This document shows, piece after piece, positions 9,301 through 15,254 of a DNA stretch of 37,723 nt. The stretch spans positions 1-37,723 of the forward strand of contig VGZH01000056.1 of NCBI GenBank assembly GCA_016872645.1, given 5' to 3'. The notes under the pieces are model-generated. The model was given only the letters and a program-made list of their open reading frames with translations. It was not told the origin of the DNA and did no database searches. Source of the DNA: Planctomycetota bacterium (GTDB taxonomy: Bacteria; Planctomycetota; Planctomycetia; Planctomycetales; Planctomycetaceae). Every line of letters starts with the position of its first letter. Position 1 is the first letter of the stretch. Made by a program: the position numbers and the translations under genes.

Positions 9301-9650
9301 TCGGCTATCTGGGAGGCAAAACCGGCCCCGACCTGACGCGCATCGGCGGCATCCGCAACGACCGCGACTTACTCGAATCAATCCTGTTCCCCTCCGCCAG
9401 CTTCGTCCGCAGCTTCGAGCCAGTCCTGATCGAAACCAAATCCGGCAAAGTCATCAACGGCCTAATCCGCAGCGAAACCCCGGATGAGTTAGTCCTCGCC
9501 ACCGGCCCCAACCAAGAAGTCCGAGTCGCTCGCGCCGACATCGAAGAAATGAAACCCAGCAGCGTTTCAATCATGCCGGCCGGACTGGAGAAGCAACTCA
9601 CGAAGGAGCAACTCGCCGACCTGATCGCGTTCCTAAAGAACTGCAAGTAG
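6333..9650 (+). CDS. PVC-type membrane-bound dehydrogenase with HEAT repeats and C-terminal haem domain
   Basis: This 1105-residue exported protein has an N-terminal signal or anchor (about 1-22). A beta-propeller sugar-dehydrogenase-like domain follows (about 55-450) and includes two DxDGDG calcium-type loops (DTDGDGKFD, DTDGDGVAD). Helical HEAT-like repeats lie at about 480-900. The C-terminal cytochrome c-like domain has CKACH at 984-988 and a probable distal Met at 1081 (IMPAG). This order is that of planctomycete/verrucomicrobial proteins in the TIGR02604/TIGR02603 families, which are presumed to oxidise a substrate and pass electrons to the bound haem; the substrate is not known. The start is supported by GAGGAG just upstream. 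Oddly, residues 219-235 are encoded by a 51-bp palindromic repeat (6987-7037) inserted in frame. Confidence 0.93.
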   Translation: MRRAIPMIVFVALVLAALAIGSSNRQLRSDDPPAKVAAQNTTTSAEPKRIEVPLNGHIFSLPEGFTIELVAGPPLIDRPITASFDEEGRLYVSDSSGTNDPSAKQLIDKPHRVVRLEDTDGDGKFDQRKIFADKLMFPEGTLWYDGSLYVAAPPSIWKLTDTDGDGVADQREEWFKGNTLTGCANDLHGPYLGPDGYIYWCKGAFADQTYERPVRNSERSRTRQSSDGSPATSATEKWTTKAAHIFRARPDAPRDPETGSIKTSAIEAVMTGGMDNPVDVVFTPTGERIFTTTFLVHPGQGNRDGLLHAVYGGVYGKDWNVIDSPSHPRTGDVMPVLCHLGAAAPCGLERLQSAAWGREYQDNLFACCFNMRKVTRHVLTPKGATFDCATTDFVVSNNLDFHPTDVLEDADGSLLIVDTGGWYKLCCPTSQLWKPDVLGAIYRVRRTSAERVNDPFGRRMNWPQMTTDQLAALLDDARTYVRQRASNELAKRGDKSLSALLAAFKRHDRIWGKNGDLCRRLWVLARIDHPSAREATRYELGSGDEELCQVAAQSISLWRDSLAVRQLKENLSGTPAKQRVVAEALGRIGDPSVVRDLLWHVSKEHDRFVEHSTCFALIELGQTEPLRNFIWPKPDPARGIIRSKGQFRYAKPVALKALDQMPNGGLKPEEVAKYLTSPEPLLRETAAWIISRHADWGEALAGSLRERLAAGELTDAEQTTLGKQLAQFAKAASVQDLLATTASDAKLSAPTRLTALRAMRDSGLKELPKTWTTALLSVLGENNVELIEVALKTVRTIPPHKDDAAAWRAPLLSVAQPTALDALAALPGGLAAKEADDKRFDFLLSQLAPELPVAQRGTAAEVIGKAKLSKPQLEKLTEQFANAGPLEVDRLLGAFEQTTDEQVGQKLVTQLKTAPALTALRADAIKTRLAKYSPSVQEAAQPLYAALNVDLGQQRKQLEETLASLPPGDIVRGQKIFHNEKSACKACHAIGYLGGKTGPDLTRIGGIRNDRDLLESILFPSASFVRSFEPVLIETKSGKVINGLIRSETPDELVLATGPNQEVRVARADIEEMKPSSVSIMPAGLEKQLTKEQLADLIAFLKNCK
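6987..7037. repeat. 51-bp cloverleaf-like palindromic element inside a coding sequence
   Basis: The outer arms CGTAGC (6987-6992) and GCTACG (7032-7037) pair, enclosing two perfect hairpins: CGAACTC/GAGTTCG (6993-6999 and 7004-7010) and GAAGTC/GACTTC (7015-7020 and 7025-7030). The length is exactly 17 codons and it starts on a codon boundary, so the dehydrogenase frame is kept. It encodes a Ser/Arg/Thr-rich stretch unlike the flanking protein. The sequence resembles a repeat that I associate with planctomycete intergenic regions. Confidence 0.8.
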
Positions 9651-9788
9651 TTTGCTGACTTGCCCGGCCGACAGCCGTGAGCCGTTGGCCGTTATCACAA
9701 ACCGGAATCGCCGGAGTTTTGGGTTGGCAGCCAACTGCCATCGGCTTTCAGCCATCAGCCAGGCAAATGTCATTGAGTAAGGACAATC
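9651..9788. other. intergenic region with imperfect AGCCGT/GCCAAC words
   Basis: This 138-bp gap lies between the dehydrogenase and the small membrane protein. It contains several related words (ACAGCCGTGAGCCGTTGG at about 9669-9686; CAGCCAACTGCCATCGG and TCAGCCATCAGCCAGG at about 9727-9763), which suggests a decayed repeat. An AAGGA ribosome site precedes the next ATG at 9789. Confidence 0.4.
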
Positions 9789-10037
9789 ATGAATCGTCTG
9801 ATCGAAAAGCACATGAAGGTTTTGGAGATGATCGGCGTGCTGATGCGGATCTTCAGCTTCTCTCTGATGAGCTGGCTGGGGCCGGACAGTCCGTTTCTGT
9901 TCGTCTGGATTTTCAATACGATGGACGCCGTGCTCCTGACGTGGTGCTCGACCATCAAACGGGATTCCGCCTACATTCTGCTGAATGCCTTTTGGATTCT
10001 GGTCGGGCTGGTGGGAATTGCCCGCTCCAGCTCCTAG
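9789..10037 (+). CDS. small integral membrane protein, unknown function
   Basis: This 82-residue protein starts at an ATG with AAGGA about six bases upstream (9779-9783). An amphipathic N-terminus is followed by hydrophobic segments at about residues 13-30, 36-52 and 60-78, suggesting two or three membrane helices. It ends in a short Ser-rich tail. I do not recognise a named family. It lies 36 bp before glcD on the same strand, so the two may be co-transcribed, but that does not establish a role in glycolate metabolism. A longer plus-strand frame at 9677-10123 and a minus-strand frame at 9633-10871 overlap it and show no protein-like features. Confidence 0.7.
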   Translation: MNRLIEKHMKVLEMIGVLMRIFSFSLMSWLGPDSPFLFVWIFNTMDAVLLTWCSTIKRDSAYILLNAFWILVGLVGIARSSS

Positions 10038-10073
10038 GTTCACTGACCCTCCGCCCTCCGCGAAAGTTTTGGA

Positions 10074-11519
10074 ATGCCAAACGATCAGGGACTGCTCGGC
10101 CGCCTGCGCGCCATCGTGGGTGACGCTGGATTGCTCTGCACACCGGAAGAATTGCTCGTCTATGAGTGCGACGGGTACACCGTCGAGAAGAAGGTACCGG
10201 ATGTTGTCGTGTTCCCGACTTCGACCGAGCAGGTCGTCGCGGTCGTGCGGTTGTGCAATGAACTCGGCGTGCCGTTCATCCCGCGCGGAGCGGGTACGAG
10301 CTTGGCGGGTGGAACTCTGCCGATCGGCGGCGGGGTGATGATCACGCTGACGCGGATGAAGCGGATTTTGGAAGTCAGTTTGCGCGACCGGTATGCCGTC
10401 GTCGAACCGGGACTCGTCAATTTGCATCTGACGAATCATCTCAAAGAGACCGGTTACCACTACGCTCCAGACCCGTCGAGCCAAGGGGCATGCACGATCG
10501 GCGGCAACGTCGCGACGAACAGCGGCGGGCCGCATACGCTGAAGTACGGAGTCACCGTCAATCATGTGCTGGGGGTCGAGGCCGTGATGCCGGACGGCTC
10601 GATCGTGCAATTCGGCGGGCCGTGCGAAGACGGGCCGGGCTACGATCTGGCCGGGCTGTTCGTGGGCAGCGAAGGGACACTCGGCATTTGCACGAAGGTC
10701 TGGGTGCGGCTGACTCGCAATCCGGAGTCGTATCGCACACTGCTGGGCGTTTTCGAGACCGTCACCGCCGCGACGCAAGCGATCAGCGCGATCATCGGAG
10801 CGGGCATCGTTCCGGCCGCGCTCGAAATGATGGACCAAGGGATCATCGGCGCGCTTGAAGCCGCGTTTCATTTTGGCTTCCCGCTCGATGCGGGAGCAGT
10901 GCTGCTGATCGAAGTCGATGGCCTGGAAGTCGCCGTTGAGGATGAAGCCGAACGCATCGAAGCAATCTGCCTGGAGAACGGCGCTCGCGAAGTGCGCCGG
11001 GCACGCTCACAGAAAGAACGACTGCTGCTCTGGAAGTGCCGCAAGCAGGCATTCGGCGCGATCGGCCGGCTGAGCCCCAGTTACTGCACTCAAGACGGCG
11101 TCGTTCCGCGCACGAAGCTGCCGGAGATTCTGGAATTCATCACCGACTGCGGCCGGCGTCACGATCTGAAAATCGTCAACGTCTTCCATGCCGGCGACGG
11201 CAATATTCACCCGATCCTGCTGTTCGATGAACGCGACGCCGATCAGGTGCATCGAGTGCTGCGCGCCAGCGACGAGATCCTGCAGAAATGCCTCGATCTG
11301 GGCGGCAGTGTCACCGGCGAACATGGCATCGGCGTCGAAAAGATCAGCTTCATGGACAAGCTGTTCGCGCCCGAGGATCTCGCCGTCATGAAGTCGATCC
11401 GCGAAGTCTTCAATCCGGACAACCACTGCAGTCCCGGCAAGATGCTGCCGACCGCTGGCGGCTGCGGCACCGAATCGCGGCCCTACCAAAGTCACCCCGG
11501 CCGCAGGGCTGCCATGTAA
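10074..11519 (+). CDS. glcD: glycolate oxidase subunit GlcD (FAD-linked oxidase)
   Basis: This 481-residue flavoprotein has the standard GlcD layout. The N-terminal PCMH-type FAD-binding domain (about 35-220) contains PRGAGTSLAGG and the glycine-rich TIGGNVATNSGGPHTLKYG, where the flavin pyrophosphate binds. The C-terminal FAD-oxidase domain contains HAGDGNIHP (H372 onward) and GEHGIGVEK (H417), both conserved in GlcD and D-lactate dehydrogenases. It oxidises glycolate or a similar 2-hydroxyacid to the 2-oxoacid and works with GlcE and the iron-sulfur protein GlcF. Length matches E. coli GlcD (about 499). glcE follows after 72 bp. No glcF is visible in the window. A D-lactate dehydrogenase role cannot be excluded. 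The last 20 residues, after the conserved domain, are probably disordered. Confidence 0.93.
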   Translation: MPNDQGLLGRLRAIVGDAGLLCTPEELLVYECDGYTVEKKVPDVVVFPTSTEQVVAVVRLCNELGVPFIPRGAGTSLAGGTLPIGGGVMITLTRMKRILEVSLRDRYAVVEPGLVNLHLTNHLKETGYHYAPDPSSQGACTIGGNVATNSGGPHTLKYGVTVNHVLGVEAVMPDGSIVQFGGPCEDGPGYDLAGLFVGSEGTLGICTKVWVRLTRNPESYRTLLGVFETVTAATQAISAIIGAGIVPAALEMMDQGIIGALEAAFHFGFPLDAGAVLLIEVDGLEVAVEDEAERIEAICLENGAREVRRARSQKERLLLWKCRKQAFGAIGRLSPSYCTQDGVVPRTKLPEILEFITDCGRRHDLKIVNVFHAGDGNIHPILLFDERDADQVHRVLRASDEILQKCLDLGGSVTGEHGIGVEKISFMDKLFAPEDLAVMKSIREVFNPDNHCSPGKMLPTAGGCGTESRPYQSHPGRRAAM

Positions 11520-11521
11520 TC

Positions 11522-11585
11522 CCTTCGCGTCTGGGCGTCGTTGTGTTTCAAATTCCTTTGACACAAAGACGCAGAGTCGCAAAGG
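11522..11585. repeat. 64-bp palindromic repeat, family A copy 2
   Basis: This inverted repeat fills the glcD-glcE gap. The arms 11522-11552 and about 11557-11585 pair with some mismatches, and the right arm reads CACAAAGACGCAGAG. Length and arm/loop layout equal those of the copy at 1710-1773. Its 3' end (CGCAAAGGA, to 11586) supplies the AAGGA that acts as the ribosome-binding site of glcE, so the element may affect glcE translation by folding. Confidence 0.75.
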
Positions 11586-11591
11586 AAGAGA

Positions 11592-12779
11592 ATGAAAATG
11601 TCTGAGCCTCAACCTGGCTTTCAACCCGAAACACAAGAAGAGCTCGTACGGTTCATCGCCGAAAATGTGTCGAGCGGTCGCCGTCATCTGCATCCGATTG
11701 GTGGCGGCACTGCGTTGCCAACATGTGAAGCTGAGTCCATTCCAGTGCAGCTCAACAAGCTCAATCGCGTGATCGACTTCCCGGCGCGGGACATGACGAT
11801 CACGGTCGAGGCCGGCATTCGCATCGGGGAACTGAATCGGATTCTTGCTGCCGAGAATCAGCGATTGCCGATTGATGTTCCGCAGGCCGAGCAGGCGACG
11901 CTCGGCGGAATCATCGCGACGAACTGGTCCGGTTCGCGACGTTTCGGGTGTGGCACGATGCGTGACTATGTCATCGGCATCTCGGCGATTGACGCCTCCG
12001 GCCAGCGGTTCAGCGCGGGTGGCCGAGTCGTCAAGAACGTCGCCGGGTATGACCTGTGCAAGCTGCTGATCGGTTCGCGCGGGACGTTGGCGATCATCTC
12101 GCAAGTGACGCTGAAGCTGCGGCCGCAAGCAGAGACTTCGGCACTCGTCACGCTGACATTCGATTCGCTCAGCCAAGTCGATGCGGTGCTCAATCGGCTG
12201 TTGACCTCGGCGACTCGGCCGATGGTGCTCGACATCCTGAGCACGACCAGACCACCGCAGTTGATCGTCGGTTTTGAAGGAACTTCACGCGAAATGAACT
12301 GGCAGATCGAAACGCTGGTCGAGGAATGCCGACCATTTGAGCCGCGAACGACAGAATCGCTAGTCGGTACGGCGGCCGAAACACTGTGGAAGAGGCTGAG
12401 AGATTTCTCGATCGACTCGAAATCCAGCGTCACCGTCAAAGCGAGTTTGCCACCGTCGCGTACCTGTAAGATTTTGAATCTCGCCATCGAATCCGGGATT
12501 GCGGTTCAAGCGCACGCCGGCAACGGAATCGTCATTGGTCATCTGTCCGAACGAGTGAGCACCGCCGAACAAGCCAACTCGGCGATCAAACCACTTAGCG
12601 AATTAGTACGATCGTGCGATGGGCATTTGTCGGTGCTGTGTGCTCCGAACGGCTGGAATGCTCTTAATGCCGTTGCAGATTCGTGGGCCGGGTCTCTTGC
12701 ATGGACGCAGCGCCTCAAGCGACAACTCGATCCGCACAATTTGTTGAATCCCGGCGTGATGGCGTTTGGCCCTGCCTGA
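11592..12779 (+). CDS. glcE: glycolate oxidase subunit GlcE (FAD-binding)
   Basis: This 395-residue protein has a PCMH-type FAD-binding domain. Visible are MTITVEAGIRIGELNRIL (about 61-78), the glycine segment ATLGGIIATNWSGSRRFGCG (about 97-116), GGRVVKNVAGYDLCKLLIGS (about 140-160) and GTLAIISQVTLKLRP, all characteristic of GlcE. The C-terminal half is more variable, as usual in this family, and the protein is slightly longer than E. coli GlcE (350). It should form the second flavin subunit of the glycolate oxidase with GlcD. Two ATGs (11592 and 11598) are possible; AAGGA at 11582-11586 lies 5 and 11 bases before them, so neither is excluded. The gap to glcD is filled by a palindromic repeat. 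Confidence 0.9.
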   Translation: MKMSEPQPGFQPETQEELVRFIAENVSSGRRHLHPIGGGTALPTCEAESIPVQLNKLNRVIDFPARDMTITVEAGIRIGELNRILAAENQRLPIDVPQAEQATLGGIIATNWSGSRRFGCGTMRDYVIGISAIDASGQRFSAGGRVVKNVAGYDLCKLLIGSRGTLAIISQVTLKLRPQAETSALVTLTFDSLSQVDAVLNRLLTSATRPMVLDILSTTRPPQLIVGFEGTSREMNWQIETLVEECRPFEPRTTESLVGTAAETLWKRLRDFSIDSKSSVTVKASLPPSRTCKILNLAIESGIAVQAHAGNGIVIGHLSERVSTAEQANSAIKPLSELVRSCDGHLSVLCAPNGWNALNAVADSWAGSLAWTQRLKRQLDPHNLLNPGVMAFGPA

Positions 12780-12821
12780 TCACGGACGAAAACCACAGAG
12801 CCAACTCACGGAGTGACAGTC

Positions 12822-12998
12822 ATGGTCAAGAAATTCTTCTACGGCGACGATCCGCTCGGCAAACGAGAAAAGAAGTCTGCGAGCTCGATCCAAGGTGTCC
12901 CGAAGAGGAAAGTGTTCGGCTTGAATGCGTCGGAGTTCATTCAACGGAAGATGGCCGAGCAACAGGCGAAGTCGGATGGGCAGGACCAAAAGAAATAG
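12822..12998 (+). CDS. small basic protein of unknown function
   Basis: This 58-residue protein starts at the ATG at 12822; GGAG at 12809-12812 lies nine bases upstream and argues against the in-frame GTG at 12813. It begins MVKKFFYGDDPLGKREKK, is rich in Lys and Gln, has no Cys or membrane segment, and ends QDQKK. I do not recognise it. It lies 42 bp after glcE. Its stop codon falls inside the stem of a strong intrinsic terminator, so it looks like the last gene of a unit that could start at 9789. Confidence 0.65.
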   Translation: MVKKFFYGDDPLGKREKKSASSIQGVPKRKVFGLNASEFIQRKMAEQQAKSDGQDQKK

Positions 12999-13022
12999 GC
13001 CGAGCAACGCCCGGCCTATTTT
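12993..13022. terminator. bidirectional intrinsic terminator
   Basis: Perfect arms AAATAGGCCG (12993-13002) and CGGCCTATTT (13012-13021) enclose a 9-base loop. T-rich sequence follows on the plus strand, and on the minus strand the complement of AAAAGAAA (12988-12995) gives another T-rich tail. It should end the plus-strand unit at 12998 and could also serve the convergent minus-strand gene at 13093. The TAG stop of the 58-residue gene is within the left arm. Confidence 0.85.
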
Positions 13023-13049
13023 CACGGAAATTATTTACGGGTGGCTCCG

Positions 13050-13065
13050 CCTCGCCGGAGCGAGG
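13050..13065. other. short hairpin in convergent intergenic region
   Basis: CCTCGC (13050-13055) and GCGAGG (13060-13065) pair around CGGA. It has no U-tract. It lies between the terminator and the end of the DUF4340 gene and may be a fragment of a dispersed repeat. Confidence 0.4.
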
Positions 13066-13092
13066 TGGCTGCGTTTGCGAAGAACGTGAGCC

Positions 13093-15093
13093 TTATTTGT
13101 CGCCAGCGGGCTTCTCCTCGTTCTTCTCGGCCTTTTTCTCTTCTTTCGCCGGCTCGTCTTTCGGTTTGTCGGCCGGCTTGTCGTCCTCTTTCTTTTCGGG
13201 TTCCGGCTTCTTGTCTGCATCGGGCTTGTCGGCCGGCTGATCGTCCTTCTTTTCTGACTCGGACTTGTCCTTGTCCGCGGGTTTGTCCTTTGGCTTGATC
13301 AAGTCGGATCGGGAAAGCCGGAGCTTGTCGAAGCTGTCGTTAGAGATGACGTAGTACCAATCGGCGAAGCGGTCATTGAGCTCTTTGACCTTCTGTTTGC
13401 CAGATTCGATTTTGGCAGCGAATGCTGCTGTTTCTGCGACGAAGCGTCCTTTTTCGGCGTCGTAACGTTTGACCGCTTCGAAGTACTCGGCCTTCAAATC
13501 CTTCTTTGGCTCAGCCGGCTTGGCGTCCTCTTTCTTGGCATCAGATTCATCGGCCTTCGGTTTGTCAGCCGGTGCGTCGTCTTTCTTTTCGGCGGCCGGC
13601 TTCTTCTCTTCCGGTTGGTCGGACTTAGTGTCTTCTTTTTTCTCGTCCTTGTTGTCGCTGGCGACCGAGTCGTCACCTTTAGCTCCCGTCGGAGCATCAG
13701 AGTCCTTCTTGGAGTCCGCGGGTTTATCCTCGTCGGCCTTGGTCTTGTCAGAGTCCGCTGGATTTTTCTTCTCGGCTTCGTCTTTCTTGTCCTTGTCGCC
13801 GTCTTGATTCGGATCGGCGACAGGTTCGACACCGGGGGGCGGAGTCGGTTTCGTCGGCTCGACAGGGGGATCACCCAGCAATGTTTCGTCAAAGTTGACT
13901 CGGACAATGAGGTAACGGCTCTTCTTTTGATCATCCGCGAGTTCTTTCGAGCGGCTCTTCTGCTTTCCCTTGGTGTCAGTGGTCGCTTCCTCGGTAGCAC
14001 CGGTTTCGATTTCCTGTTCGGTGCCGGAAAAAACGCTGCCGAAGGTCAGCTTGTAGACAACGCCATCCTTGGTCCCGGCGGTCAATTCACCTTCGCGCGA
14101 GACGATTTGTGTTTGACCATCCTCATCTTGTCCGACGCGGAATCCTTTTTCACCCAGATCGGCACGCAAGACTTTGACGACTTCGCTGCGAACTTGCGGG
14201 TTCGACAGCAGCTCTTTTGGCAATTCCACTTTCAGATCGGCATTCAAAATTGGCCGACCATCAAACGCCGGACGCGGACGTACGCCGACCAATCGCAGAT
14301 CGTCGAGCGTCGTGACCATCGCGTTGATGTCGTCGCTCTTAAGTTCTTCAGCGGCTTCGTCGCGTCCCGCCAACTTCCATGCATCGCTGGGTTTTTCTTT
14401 GGTGAGTTCGACGACATCGTCCCCTTCGTATTCGTCGGCGGCGTTGATCTTCGGGCGGCTGCCGCGCAAGCGAACGATGTCGAAGCCGCTGACTTTCAGC
14501 AGGTCGGTCTCGGCCCAGTCAGAGAACTTCGTCGAGACATCAAACCGCGCACTGACACGGTAGACTTTGTCTTCGCCCAATTTTCGAACGTAGCGTTTGT
14601 CGTCTTCCCCCTCGACTTTGTTGCCGACAATGAAATCCGCGAGAGCGGTGTCTTTTTCGGAAATCGTGATTCGCGTCCCGCGGCCTTTGGTGGCAGGATT
14701 CTCCTCGTCGAGCGGATCGATCACACCAAAGCGTTCGTGGTCGGTCTTGCGACGAGTTGCCAATGAACCGCGTTTCAGTCCGATCACCGATGCCGCCGCT
14801 TTCGCGAGCTGGTCTTTACCGTCAGCGGGATAGTTATGGTACGAGGGGATCTTCCATCCGCCGTCATTTTGGACCGTGAACATTTTCGATGCGGCGGTCG
14901 CCTCGTCGAACGAGACGACTCGCATCGACGTGGCCTTCGCGGCATCGGTGAAATCGGGATTGAAGTCCCGACCGTACTCGTCACCGTCGGCCAGCTTGGC
15001 CGGCTTGGTCAGTTGGTTGGAAGTAAACGCCAACGCGGTCGACACGAGGGCGGTGGCGACGAAAGCCAAAGTGCGGGTCATGGATTGATTCAT
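13093..15093 (-). CDS. DUF4340 domain protein with charged low-complexity C-terminus
   Basis: This 666-residue protein has an N-terminal hydrophobic segment (about 7-23) acting as signal or anchor. Residues about 60-330 resemble DUF4340: WKIPSYHNYPADGKDQL with Ala-rich helices after it, then repeated substitution of the WxxxxFDVxxxKFSDW type (DVSTKFSDWAETDLL at about 200-215). Two very charged regions follow, at about 415-530 and 598-666, made of K, E, D, P and A; these are probably disordered. DUF4340 proteins accompany Gld-type ABC exporters, and this gene is the third of such a set (ATPase, fused permease, DUF4340). GGAG nine bases before the ATG at 15093 supports the start; an internal ATG at 15081 is possible. 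A 161-bp hairpin-rich gap separates it from the permease gene. The substrate of the system is not known. Confidence 0.85.
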   Translation of the reverse strand: MNQSMTRTLAFVATALVSTALAFTSNQLTKPAKLADGDEYGRDFNPDFTDAAKATSMRVVSFDEATAASKMFTVQNDGGWKIPSYHNYPADGKDQLAKAAASVIGLKRGSLATRRKTDHERFGVIDPLDEENPATKGRGTRITISEKDTALADFIVGNKVEGEDDKRYVRKLGEDKVYRVSARFDVSTKFSDWAETDLLKVSGFDIVRLRGSRPKINAADEYEGDDVVELTKEKPSDAWKLAGRDEAAEELKSDDINAMVTTLDDLRLVGVRPRPAFDGRPILNADLKVELPKELLSNPQVRSEVVKVLRADLGEKGFRVGQDEDGQTQIVSREGELTAGTKDGVVYKLTFGSVFSGTEQEIETGATEEATTDTKGKQKSRSKELADDQKKSRYLIVRVNFDETLLGDPPVEPTKPTPPPGVEPVADPNQDGDKDKKDEAEKKNPADSDKTKADEDKPADSKKDSDAPTGAKGDDSVASDNKDEKKEDTKSDQPEEKKPAAEKKDDAPADKPKADESDAKKEDAKPAEPKKDLKAEYFEAVKRYDAEKGRFVAETAAFAAKIESGKQKVKELNDRFADWYYVISNDSFDKLRLSRSDLIKPKDKPADKDKSESEKKDDQPADKPDADKKPEPEKKEDDKPADKPKDEPAKEEKKAEKNEEKPAGDK

Positions 15094-15136
15094 GGCAGAG
15101 TTCTCCGTCAGGGACGGTTGTCATTGTTTCCGAACC

Positions 15137-15241
15137 CCACCGAGGTTGTCCCGGTGGTTCCAGGATTCTGCACTACTCCAAAATGGTCTTTCTCGCAGGC
15201 TGTAGTGCAAAAGCCCGCGAGCCACCGGGGAAAGCCCGGTG
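15137..15241. repeat. hairpin cluster between the permease and DUF4340 genes
   Basis: Three inverted repeats lie in the 161-bp gap: CCACCG/CGGTGG (15137-15142 and 15152-15157), TGCACTAC/GTAGTGCA (15169-15176 and 15202-15209), and CACCGGG/CCCGGTG (15223-15229 and 15235-15241). The third is a tight seven-pair hairpin with a five-base loop. None has a U-tract on the minus strand, so they may be a dispersed element or an mRNA-processing or attenuation site that sets the level of the DUF4340 protein relative to the permease. Confidence 0.6.
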
Positions 15242-15254
15242 CAGTTGCGGCAAA

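Noticed and set aside
9633-12176. Long minus-strand frames (9633-10871 and 11007-12176) opposite the small membrane protein gene, glcD and glcE
   Set aside because: The plus strand encodes clear GlcD and GlcE with all motifs; the minus frames show only shadow composition.
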